This document shows, one piece after another, positions 9,496 to 18,249 of a stretch of 23,789 nucleotides of DNA; the first letter of the stretch is position 1, and each line of letters starts with the position of its first letter. A program made the position numbers and the translations under genes. The stretch is from Silene noctiflora (Eukaryota > Streptophyta > Magnoliopsida > Caryophyllales > Caryophyllaceae), in the NCBI GenBank assembly GCA_009801015.1, contig VHZZ01006300.1, positions 3,631 to 27,419 on the forward strand, in the 5' to 3' direction. Below the pieces are notes generated by a model that saw only the letters and a list, made by a program, of their open reading frames with translations, was not told where the DNA came from and searched no databases.

Positions 9496-10958
9496 GGCAC
9501 TGTTCAGTACCCGATAAAACCCAATTTCAGGATCTTACCCTAATTCATTTCATTCTTTCTCCTTATCTCTCCAAATCCTCACCCTTTTCTCGAAAACTCT
9601 CACAAATACCATATTATGGGATTTAACCTTGGATTAGGGGATTGTTCACCTTGTTCATCATTCCTTTCACCTAAGTTAAGATCTACCCTTTTCTAATTCA
9701 TTTGAACCCTAAATTTTGGGGGTTTTGCTATGGGTAATTAATTAGTAATTAGTATGTGTAATATTGGTAATTAGTGGATAATAATAATAAGGGGTTTTTT
9801 ATTGTATAATAGTGTAGGATGTATCCTGATAGTTGTTACATGGTTTGTATAGGATAAGACGGTTTCATAAGACAGGATTGTGTCGGATTCGAGTAGCTTA
9901 TGGAGATTACTAAAAGGTAGGTTAATCCTACTCGGTTTCAATAAGTATGAGTGGTTGCATATGTCATTATTGTGTTGTTAATACATTATAACATGATTGT
10001 TGTGGGTAAATGTTGCTAGTCTCATATTAGTGTCAATATTTCACGGTGGCATGATAATGGATATTTAATGTTGGTTTCATGATAGCATTGGATTGGCATT
10101 AGAACATGTAATTGGATGATTGTGTTTTAGTAGATGGTGGTAATAGGGTGGGGGGAGGAGGGATTGCATTATAACATGTTAATTGGGGAGTATGTCTTGA
10201 GGTATCTCTTGATTGTTGGTTCACACGAGTCCTTGGCTTAATTGGCATCCATTTCATATGATAAAGAGGCATGTTTGATGATTATTGCACATGTGAAAAA
10301 ATGTGTTGGCATATTGTATTGCATATTGTGTTATATGTAATTGTGGAGGATGTTGGTGGAGTTGTGGCGGTGGTACTTATTCTTATGGAGACGTAAAGTG
10401 GTTGAGAGACCGTCTTACGCTTGGGTCGCCTCTTGGAGCTTTCCACTCCAAGAGGGATTTGCATATTAATGGCTTGAGTTATGGAGGGACACATGTGGTT
10501 GAGACACGTCGTCTAGCAGGGGATCCGAGTCGCTCTCGGTCTCGGTACCACGGGTGTATCCCGAGTACCTTTTTACGGGCTGCGGTCCTACTGTTTTGGT
10601 AGGCGATGATGCGATGTCGTCAACGGGTTGTGGGTACCGTGGGTATGTCCCTGGTATCGGTGTTAGATACGGAGTAGTGTAATTGGAAGTCGTGTTGTAT
10701 GCATTTCATTGTCGTGTTGCATAATCATATTTCATATGTCGCGTCTTATATGTTTATATTATTGAAACTGACCATGTATGGCTTTGTGTAAATTGTCACC
10801 TATTTATGGGGTGACCTGTGTCGATCCATTTGATATTTCCGATCATATGGGAATCAGGTTGAGTACAGGTTCACTTGGTATCACACGGGAGACGGGACAA
10901 GCCTCAGACTTGGAGTCGAGTCGTCATGAGATAGTTGACATAGTCCTCTTTGGAGAGT

Positions 10959-10959
10959 C

Positions 10960-10991
<32 letters not shown>

Positions 10992-10998
10992 TGTTGTT

Positions 10999-11058
<60 letters not shown>
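10959..11058. repeat. (GTA)n trinucleotide microsatellite inside LTR 2
   Basis: About 33 triplets of GTA/TAG, interrupted once by GTTGTTGTT (about 10990-11000). The homologous place in LTR 1 (about 2069-2076) has only GTAGTA. The run therefore expanded after the two LTR lineages separated. Confidence 0.95.
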
Positions 11059-11217
11059 TGACGTGTATTCTTTGTTATTCATTTATCATTTATGTAATCA
11101 TTATACTTGTCATTTATATTAAATGTTTCTTATTCTTAATTCCGATTTCACTGCCTCAGGAAACCGAGATGGTAACATCCTTCCATTACCTTGGCCGGGT
11201 AAGAAGGGGGTGTTACA

Positions 11218-11496
11218 TCTACCTAACCAAAATCATTAAACAAACCATCATAAACCTAATTTTTCTGAAATCAAATCACTCCCTTACCAATTTTAAGCCT
11301 TCAAAACATCAAAATCACCCAAAAATTGACTCACCCAAATCTAGCATTTAGGTATTTCGAAATTGCCAAATTGGGAAGATTGAACTTAGATTTTGGAACA
11401 AGAAAAGCATATTCAAGCATTGATCATTAAGGATAATTGGTACTTAAATTATCTAGATTTGGAAGAAATTCCATTCATTTGAAAGAGTACTCATCG
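11218..11496 (+). other. non-coding leader of the Athila-like element
   Basis: A-rich sequence immediately right of LTR 2 and before the ORF1-like ATG at 11497. No gene is recognised. Confidence 0.4.
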
Positions 11497-12382
11497 ATGG
11501 CGGGAACTAAGGGAAGAGGGCAAGCACCAAGTTCCCCAAATTTCTCAAAGAGGCAAAAGGTGTTGGCTTCAATGGACAATCCCGTCTTAGAAGTACTAAA
11601 TGAAGAAGAAGCTTCCATTCCATAAATTGAACAATTGGATGCCTATCCGGAGGTAAAATTCCTTAACGAATCTCAGAAGCTAGTCTTTTCTTCTCTACTC
11701 CATAAGAAGGTCATTGCCACGAAATTTGTTTGTCATGATACCCTATGACAACTCGGAATCCATGAAGATACGAGACAATTCTTCGAGTCCATGAATTTGT
11801 GAACCTTCTTTGACATGAATGAGCCTACTTATCCATCCCTTACCCTTGAATTTATAAGCTCCTCGAAGACATATATAATTAAAGATAGAAATTATGTGGA
11901 ATTCCGTCTTGAGAATGTATCGAGAAAAATGACCTTATCGGGGTTTGGTAATGTGTTTGGAATTAAAGCCTCGAGAGAATTGTTCAAGAAACCACCAAAC
12001 TTTGATGCCAAGTCCATTTGGAAGGCTCTTACCGGTAGAACATTCACCACGTTTAGAGAATGCAATCCTATTTATGTCCATTTTATGATACTGGCATAGC
12101 TTTATTTCCAACACGATCATTGCTAGGAAAGAAGCTTGTAAGTTTTTCGAGATTGACCTTGCATACCTAGACTCCTGTTTGAATGTACACGGTTCTTACA
12201 AGTCAAAATACAATGCCATCCAATTGATGATGGAGCGATTACTTGTGATACAACATGGCAAAGTCAAGATGAACTACATAACCAATGGAGGTCTAGTACA
12301 TAAATACATGGCAAAGTCAATTCCAACTTTAATGAAAACAATAAATATAAGCCTTGTGTTAGGAGAAATCTCTTGGATGTGA
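11497..12382 (+). pseudogene. Athila ORF1-like protein, degraded (copy 2)
   Basis: An ATG at 11497 opens MAGTKGRGQAPSSPNFSKRQ, a basic N-terminus. The same frame is cut by a TAA (11623-11625) and by TGAs near 11746 and 11803, yet keeps family-like sequence after each stop. Clear matches to the copy at 6209 include IATKFV, a Y.SLTLEFISS block (from 11815), VEFRLEN and GFGNVFGI, in the same order and spacing. It ends at a TAG at 12097-12099, with only faint decayed sequence to about 12382. This is the gag-like or accessory ORF1 of Athila-type retrotransposons; a function beyond that is not known to me. The sequence is markedly different from copy 1, so they belong to different families or are very old relatives. 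Confidence 0.68.
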
Positions 12383-14387
12383 CCACGCTTGTACATAAAT
12401 AAAATTGGATAAAACGGGACAATATCACCGGGGCAATTTAGTGGTTGATAAAGGGTTCTACCTCTGTATCATGCATCTTGCATTCGTATCTTCTATTCAA
12501 GATACGAACGCGAGATGCAAATACTTGTAATATATGTCATCTAGATAGTTGCATTTACTTAGAGCATGCATTCATTAATATCATGCAGTGCATCTTGCAT
12601 TTGTACTTCTATTTCTTATATTCAAAAACCCAAAAACACATTCTTACTTTTCAAAACATGAAAACCCAAAATCAAGTTCATTATTTTTCAATAAAACCTT
12701 ATTTCAAAATCCAAAAACATGTTTTTACTTTTCATTTCTTACTCCTACATTGTACATTGAGGACAACGTTTAAATTAAGTGTGGGGATGGGAATTTACAT
12801 TCAAAAACTTAAAAATTTGAAAAATCTTGAAATTTTTCAAAAATACGTCTTTAATTTCATTAAAAAAAAACAAAATACCTAAAAATTGAAAATTTCAAAA
12901 GCCACAAACATGTTCTTTACTTTTGCAATGTAGAATCGTTTATGCTTATGTGGTTTTCTTCTCTTCTCATATAGGTACAACGCTCCATTTAAAACAAATC
13001 TTAAGAGAACATAAAGACCGCTTGGCATGATCATCCTAACCTTTTTCCCTTCCATTTCTTTTCATTAGTCACATACGTGAGGAGGATGAGCGTGTCTGTC
13101 AAGGAAGATGTTGTGTATGTTGGTTATTGCGATTTGTGTACCTCAGTGTTTTTAGGAGCTTGAATTTTGATTATATGTCATGTACGTAGTTGGTAGAAGT
13201 ATTTGCATTAGTTGTTTATATGTAGGTTGCATCATGGCATATAATTGTATTAGGAATAAAACTTTGGAAAATGCTTAATTGGGAACCTTGACAAGGGTGG
13301 ATAGGCCATTGTAGATACTTTTTCTCCTTAAAACTTTGTTTGCTAAAATAGTCTTACAACACCCTAGATAGTGTCATGATAGTATCGTTTGACCCATGCA
13401 CTAAGGCCTAATCAAGAGTACCATGTGGTATGATAACTCCTAGGCTACTGCTTATTCCAAGGTTACCTTTGAAGCCATGCAACCATTCTTCCACTTCTAC
13501 CATAATTGTTTGTTAACCAAACGGAATGAGCACTTATAATCGTGAAATTGAGTTAAAATGCCAGTTGAAACCAAAGTTAGGAAATTTTTCAAGTTATACT
13601 TGTCCTAGGCTTAGGAGTGTACATGAGACTTCTATGCTCTTTTAGAGTACCCTTATTACATATGAGGTCGCTCTCAATTTCACTTCGATGAGGATTTGCA
13701 TATTGTTGGTCACCGCCACATTCCTTTGCCGAAAGACCAATGGCCAAGTATTAAATGTCAATCATAAAAAATGGAAAGAAATGTGCTTAATGTTAAATGC
13801 TACAAATGGGGGGAGGGGGGGGGAATAACCCAAACCAAAATACAAGTGTGCAACTCAAGATCTTGATACCCTTATCCGTTGATGGTTCTATCCTTTGTTG
13901 CATGATGGAGAAGGGACGTCCCTTCCTTTTGTCTAGGCAAGAGAGGGAATTTCGTGATACTTCAGTGTCTTCTAACGCTATAAGGACCCGCTCTTAACAA
14001 AGAGAATTTAGTAATTGTGGACGAATGTAGCCTACCTTGACACCATTTGGAGGTGATTTACTTCTATCCTCTTGGACTTAGTAGTTTATGGACTAGTATC
14101 TATGAAGGATTATTTGCCCTTATATTTGTTCCTTTTTAGTTGATTCTGCCACTTAGATGAGGAGCGTGGCAATTCTTTTATAGATGCATCATATTTATTT
14201 TTTACGTGCTTAATGTTGGATGTATTGCCATTTTAGCAAAACTCCACTTGCCTTACAAGAAGGCATTTTACCTCATAGGTGTCTTATTGTGAGTTAAAGG
14301 GACAGGAAGAGACCCTTTAATCGTCTCATATCGGATATGTTATTAGGATTAATTTAAATAAAGGTCTTAGCTTTAGTCACCTCTTTA
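12383..14387 (+). other. long non-coding region of the Athila-like element
   Basis: About 2 kb without a supported gene. It contains the AAGTGTGGGG motif at 12777-12786, which typically marks the end of the pol-containing segment in Athila/Tat-like elements. It also holds a run of AAAACCCAAAAACA-like repeats (12625-12720) and a G-tract, G6-A-G9, at 13808-13823. If an env-like ORF or the pol genes were once here they are no longer readable. Confidence 0.5.
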
Positions 14388-14421
14388 CTCGGGATGAGTA
14401 AAGGTTCAGTTTGGGGATATT
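14388..14421 (+). promoter_or_regulatory. PPT region of the Athila-like element
   Basis: The sequence CTCGGGATGAGTAAAGG, then TTCAGTTTGGGGATAT, ends next to the LTR start TGATGTGG. This CGGGA(C/T)GAG...AAGG...TTTGGGG arrangement directly before an LTR is a familiar feature of plant Athila-like elements. Confidence 0.7.
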
Positions 14422-14956
14422 TGATGTGGTTCATATTTACGCACTTTTAGTCCCCCAACTAGTTTCGTTTCGCATGCTTTTAGTGACAATTAGGGTTGTT
14501 TCATATATCTTTAGCTTCCTATTTGTTATTCTATAAGGTTTTGTGCCACTCATAGGAAAAGAGCGCTAACCTTGCATAAACAGAGCATTTCGGAGCTAAA
14601 TAGAGGCATTTAACAACCAAGCATCAAGCGGACACCAAAGCCAAACACCCTTAGATGAATAAATCAAGTTTTCAGGCAATGAAGGGCCAACACTCACGAC
14701 CTAAGAGCAATCCTCACGAGTTGTGGGGCAGCCAAAACCAAAATGGAAAAAAAGCAAGGCTGGCTCAAGCGAGTCAGCTGAGGAATCGAACGAGTCACCC
14801 AAGGACCCGAGCGAGTCAGTCGCATGAGTTGGAGAACAGAGATGGCCATTTCTGACCAATTCCCACGAGCTACACTGGAGTCTAGCAAGGCAATGAATTC
14901 TTTTAATATGCCAACACTTCATTTAAGCCCTTAGTTAATCCTAAACTTGTACTAAC

Positions 14957-14964
14957 TATAAATA
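14957..14964 (+). promoter_or_regulatory. TATA box of the Athila-like LTR
   Basis: TATAAATA lies in ACTAACTATAAATACTCTC, between the repeat-rich U3 and a likely R region. It fits pol II initiation about 30 bp downstream, near 14990. Confidence 0.65.
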
Positions 14965-15380
14965 CTCTCTTGTAATTAATTAGAGGTACAACACTTTAAC
15001 TAGAATTAGCTAGTCTAAACCCTAGTTAATTAGATTAATCTTTCCTTAATCCTTCAATAATTCATCTTAGATATATGCTTCTACTTGAAGATTTCTTGGG
15101 TTTGTATGGAAGAAGGTGACAATTCTTCATCTTAATCAAGGATTTCTTCTATTGTTCTTCCTTATTTTGTTCATCTCTAAATAAGTTGGTATAATTTCTT
15201 AATCTCTTCATAATATTTTGTTATCCTTTGTTAATTACATTGCTTAATCATCATGTTTTCCTTTGTTATGATGTATGGCAACATTATTGGCATGTTAATC
15301 ATGATGTGTAGTGAGTAGTCTCTTAGCTAGGGTTATTCGGGGATTAGGGGATGATTTGAGGGTAGAATACATGCTTAATG

Positions 15381-16012
15381 TGTAATACTCCACTGAACCG
15401 AAGACGTTATTCGGGTGGGGTACCTCCTTGTAAAAGGTTTATTGATAGGCTTAAAATCTGACTAATGCTTAAAGGGATTGAAATTACTACTTATATCAAC
15501 AAAGTGCACTTTCTTTTCTGGTTATCCTTGCAAAAGAACTCCACAGTTAAGCGTGCTTGGCCGAGAGTAGTCTTAGGATGGGTGACCTCCTTGGAAGATT
15601 CCGGGGATGCGCATGAATGAAGGCAAAATGCGCTGGAAATGACTCGTGTTGATCTGTGGGCCATGTACACAGCCTGGCAAGGTACCGTGAGTGACCGCTT
15701 CTAACCCAAGGTTAGGCTGGGGTGTTACAAGTGGTATCAGAACAATCTTACGACCGTCTGGTGAGCCTGTGGTCTGGAGTATCCGGGTCACCAACCTAGC
15801 GGGGGAAGATTCTGGATTTAGCTTAGATGTTATCAGGCGCAACGAGGATGTTGCGTTCTTCAAGTAGAGGTGTGTAATACTCCACTGAACCGAAGACGTT
15901 ATTCGGATGGGGTACCTCCTTGAAAAAGGTTCATTGATAGGCTTAAAATCTTACTAGTGCTTAAAGGGTTCAAAAGTACCTCCTTGATAGGCTTAAAATC
16001 TGACTAGTCCGA
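15381..16012 (+). mobile_element. Cassandra-type TRIM retrotransposon (3' LTR truncated)
   Basis: The 5' LTR at 15381-15729 (349 bp) starts TGTAATACTCC and ends GGGGTGTTACA. It is followed by the PBS TGGTATCAGAAC (15732-15743, one change from the usual GAGC ending). A 143-bp internal region without coding capacity follows, then a second LTR from 15873 starting with the same TGTAATACTCCACTGAACC. The LTR carries 5S rRNA-like sequence, the defining mark of Cassandra, a small non-autonomous element spread widely in vascular plants. The 3' LTR is cut after about 100 bp, and part of it (TACCTCCTTG, ATAGGCTTAAAATCTGACTAG) is repeated at about 15974-16003. Because of this truncation the target duplication cannot be seen. 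It is nested in the Athila-like LTR. Confidence 0.88.
15535..15600 (+). ncRNA. 5S rRNA-like segment within the Cassandra LTR
   Basis: AGAACTCCACAGTTAAGCGTGC and AGGATGGGTGACCTCCTTGG closely match the 3' half of plant 5S rRNA. Box A (AGTTAAGCGTGC, 15545-15556), the intermediate element (TTGGCCGAGAGTAG, with one change from the plant consensus) and box C (AGGATGGGTGACCTCC, 15575-15590) are all readable. The 5' half is strongly diverged (about 15505-15534). The pol III promoter boxes are therefore kept while the rRNA body is not. It is not a 5S gene. Confidence 0.88.
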
Positions 16013-16346
16013 CTAGAACTTAAATTGATATTAGACTCATTTATATGAATCTCCCTTTGTTTTTCCCATGATCTCATGATACCCTAGTGTTTTCTGTATA
16101 TTATTTAAATCCTCAATTTATTACTTGCTTTATTTTTCATTTGTTTACATTTTGTTGTTATTTCTTATAGTAGTCTAGAACACAAACACAACCTTAATTC
16201 GTGACATAAGACATCTTTATTTGCATTGATAACTCTTTAAAATAAACCGTCCTTTGGGATTCGGTCTCTACTTACTTTTTATGCTTGTTAGTTGAGTTAA
16301 AAATTGTTAAAAATTATTGTTTGCTAGGTTGGCGAACCACATCAGT

Positions 16347-16482
16347 ACTCGCGCGAGTAGTGGACCGAGTCGGCATGTTTGGGCTTATTTAGTTTTAGGA
16401 TAAGGTGCACTTGGCCGCGTGGCTGGAGCAGTCGATCGAGTGGGGCATACTCAACCGAGTATAGTGGGGTACTCGATCGAGT
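16347..16482. repeat. palindrome array at the truncated LTR
   Basis: Sites: 16347-16358 ACTCGCGCGAGT (perfect palindrome), 16449-16460 ACTCAACCGAGT and 16471-16482 ACTCGATCGAGT (perfect palindrome), plus GGACCGAGT and GTCGATCGAGT half-sites. TTAAGTAATCTAC follows about 195 bp after the last site, echoing GTAAGTAATATCTACC in LTR 1. Confidence 0.85.
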
Positions 16483-17161
16483 ACGCCGGTCTGGGATTTA
16501 GATTTGCGGTTCGATTTCGGGATTGGCTTATACTCTTTAATTAGTTCCGTTTCGTCATTTATCACTCATAAACTCTCTAAAATCATTCTAGATTATTCCA
16601 TAACCCTAATTAAAGGAAATTAAGCTAGATTTGGGGATTTTGTATCATTTTTGCTCAATATTTGCCAATTTTGCTTTTTAAGTAATCTACTATGCTTTCT
16701 ATTCAATAACTATTGTTATAACCCTAGGAATTGGGGAAAATTGGGGAAACTGATAGTAGAATGTATAATTTGGGAATTTAAGTAATTAGTTGATTAGATT
16801 AGTGAAATATATCAATTAAAATGTTTTAGAATCATATTATGATGAAAATTACTTGATTAATTGTAGGATGAGACTTCATAGAGGAGGAATTCTAAGTACT
16901 TGCATGTTCTTGGAGTCTTGCTTGAAGGTAGGGTTTTCCTACTCATTTTTGATAGTATAGATGATTGCTTATGTGATTAATTATGTGGCTTAATGTGTTA
17001 ATTACTGGAATTGGGATTATATGTTGGAAATTGGTAAAGATACAAAGGGGTTGTTTAGTTGCCCCTATAATTCATGGGAAGTTAAAAATCCTATGAATTA
17101 CCATTTTGTAAACTTGTTTGGTTTCCCGAAATGGGGGAACTTAAGTTCCTCCATGAGTTAC

Positions 17162-17184
17162 ACTTCCCACATCATGTGGGAAGT
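17162..17184. repeat. 23-bp near-perfect palindrome
   Basis: ACTTCCCACAT, one base, ATGTGGGAAGT: 11-bp arms around a single C. It lies eight bases before the inverted LTR fragment and may belong to the MITE-like patch. Confidence 0.85.
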
Positions 17185-17191
17185 TGCTTAT

Positions 17192-17697
17192 TGCAACATC
17201 CCAATTCACCAAGGTGCCTTACCAAGGACTACCCCAATGTATAAGGATGTTACCATCTCGGTTTCCCAAGGTAATGCACATCATAGTAACCATAATGAAA
17301 CATATTAAAATATAAAACTTTAAGTCGAAGAGTACAAGTCTTCCTAAACAATACAACTCAAGTTCCAAAAGATGACAAAATGTAAAAAGACATTATCCGA
17401 CAGAAGCTAGACTACAAAACTGGTGGTGACTCAGCCGTACCAAACCCCACTAGCAACATCAGCAGCCATCATCACCTGCTAAACCAACTGCTCACCATCC
17501 CCGAATGGATCACCATAGTTTTGAAAACATAAAATGGGGTAAGCCAACTGTATAACAATATAACATAATATAATGCATAAACAACCACAGTGAACTGTAA
17601 CAATCATCTCCAAAATTCATAGTAACCAGTAACCGACTACGCACCAAGGTGTGTAGCCCTGCCAGATTATCCATCGCAACAGGTAATCCTCGCCGCC
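17192..17697 (-). repeat. inverted LTR fragment
   Basis: On the plus strand it starts TGCAACATCCC and contains GGATGTTACCATCTCGGTTTCCC (17245-17268). This is the reverse complement of the LTR 2 ending (GGAAACCGAGATGGTAACATCC). It is therefore an LTR 3' end lying on the minus strand, with the terminus changed to TGTTGCA. It runs to about 17697 and includes GTGTGTAGCCCTGCC, common in related LTRs as I recall. Forward-oriented LTR sequence resumes at 17698. Confidence 0.7.
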
Positions 17698-18002
17698 GTG
17701 ATCCATTTGATATTTTCGGTGAATGGTGAGTAGATTGTGTTAACAGGTAGATATGGATGATGAGGCATATGCATTAGGTGGAGGTTTGGAGACGAGACTT
17801 CACTTCACTAATGTTGTACGAGATTTGGTAGACTTGCTATTATTGAGACTTGTAGTTGACACCTAAATTATGGTACCTTGATTGTATAACCTAATTATAT
17901 TTTGACTTCCAAGTTTATAAAGTTAAACTTAATTATGTAATGTTTCATTATGGTCTATTTGATGCAACTACCTCGGGAAATCGAGATGGTTGCACCCTTA
18001 CA
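17698..18002 (+). repeat. truncated LTR (right piece)
   Basis: GATCCATTTGATATTTTCGG (17701-17720) matches GATCCATTTGATATTTCCGA of LTR 2. The segment GGGAAATCGAGATGGTTGCA (17975-17994) matches its GGAAACCGAGATGGTAACAT. The LTR breaks off before the usual GTGTTACA end, where the copia fragment begins (junction about 17998-18010). Confidence 0.65.
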
Positions 18003-18249
18003 ATTTTTATAGCCTTTACTTAATAAGTATTCACTTAGACGATTATACCACATGAGTCCAGATTGCTTTAATCCATATAGGGATCGATTGAACTTGATGG
18101 AATAATGTTCTCGGGAGCCTTTATTTTTTGCTTCAGGCGGCTTAAATCCTTCTAGGAGTTTCATGTACATATCATTTTCAATTGGGTCATACAAATAAGT
18201 TGTAACTACGTCCATGAGACGTAAGTCAAGTCCCTCTCTTATTGCGAGA

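Larger units (their letters stand above)
592..11217 (+). mobile_element. non-autonomous or chimeric Ty3/gypsy element (LTR-internal-LTR), part of a tandem array
   Basis: LTR 1 (592-2224), PBS (2228-2239), a 7-kb internal region, a PPT (9221-9236) and LTR 2 (9239-11217) give a complete element outline. The internal region has no recognisable protease, RT, RNase H or integrase. It holds instead a leader with a MITE, tandem 1.18-kb units and an ORF1-like pseudogene. It would have depended on proteins supplied in trans. The bases before LTR 1 (GGATG) and after LTR 2 (TCTAC) do not match, so the pair is not a simple single insertion. With the integrase fragment to the left, an unequal-recombination or tandem product is more likely. 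The two LTRs are visibly diverged, meaning an old insertion or LTRs from different copies. Confidence 0.7.
9239..11217 (+). repeat. LTR 2 of the same gypsy family
   Basis: The 1979-bp LTR starts TGTAATACCCGG and ends GGGTGTTACA. It is collinear with LTR 1 but longer. Part of the extra length is a (GTA)n run at 10959-11058. It holds the palindrome array (9423-9495), CAGTACCCGATAAA, a CT-rich leader (9540-9610) and the same 3' blocks as LTR 1. The ORFs inside, including the serine-run frame over the microsatellite, are artefacts of the repeat. Confidence 0.88.
11218..14421 (+). mobile_element. internal region of an Athila-like element (5' part missing)
   Basis: The region between LTR 2 and the PPT/LTR at 14422 carries an ORF1-like pseudogene and two plant-gypsy-type motifs. 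These are GAGGACAACG...AAGTGTGGGG (12759-12786) and CTCGGGATGAGTAAAGGTTCAGTTTGGGG (about 14388-14416), the second directly before an LTR. No protease, RT or integrase motifs are present and no 5' LTR or PBS is seen on its left. It is therefore truncated or internally deleted, possibly by the gypsy copy that ends at 11217. Confidence 0.62.
14422..16344 (+). repeat. 3' LTR of the Athila-like element, interrupted by a Cassandra TRIM
   Basis: It begins TGATGTGGTTC and ends GAACCACATCA, a perfect 11-bp inverted repeat with TG...CA ends. Total length is 1923 bp; without the nested element it is about 1.29 kb. It contains CGAGT-rich repeats (14765-14830) in U3, a TATA box at 14957-14964 and a T-rich U5 with TTGGGATTCGGTCTCTACTTAC near the end. 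The short ORFs on both strands at 14655-14922 overlap the CGAGT repeats and are not supported as genes. Confidence 0.85.
16345..17191 (+). repeat. truncated LTR related to LTR 1/2 (left piece) plus MITE-like patch
   Basis: It begins directly after the Athila-like LTR with a palindrome array and is followed by a leader. GTAGGATGAGACTTCATAGAGG and AAGGTAGGGTTTTCCTACTCATTT (16864-16947) match in order the GGATGAGACGGTTTCAT...AAAGGTAGGTTAATCCTACTC block of LTR 1 and LTR 2. The 5' LTR end is absent. After about 17035 the sequence no longer follows LTR 1. A patch at 17050-17191 with TTTAGTTGCCCCTATAATTCATGGGAAG-type sequence looks like a Harbinger-style MITE fragment, but without a clear second end. 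Confidence 0.6.

Noticed and set aside
10950-11351. 133-residue frame with a long serine run
   Set aside because: The serine run is the (GTA/TAG)n microsatellite in LTR 2; the frame crosses the LTR end and has no other protein signal.
12445-12882. 145-residue plus-strand frame
   Set aside because: Phe/Lys/His-rich translation of A- and T-rich repeats (AAAACCCAAAAACA) with no recognisable domain, in the non-coding part of the Athila-like element.
13808-13823. Third polypurine tract or G-quadruplex
   Set aside because: A G6-A-G9 run alone, with no LTR start following it; could be slippage. Not enough for a separate feature.
15535-15600. A genuine 5S rRNA gene
   Set aside because: Only the 3' half is recognisable, and it lies inside a 349-bp LTR bounded by TGTAATAC and GTGTTACA with a PBS. 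It is Cassandra.
15573-15863. 96-residue minus-strand frame
   Set aside because: It is antisense to the Cassandra LTR and internal region, which are non-coding in this family.
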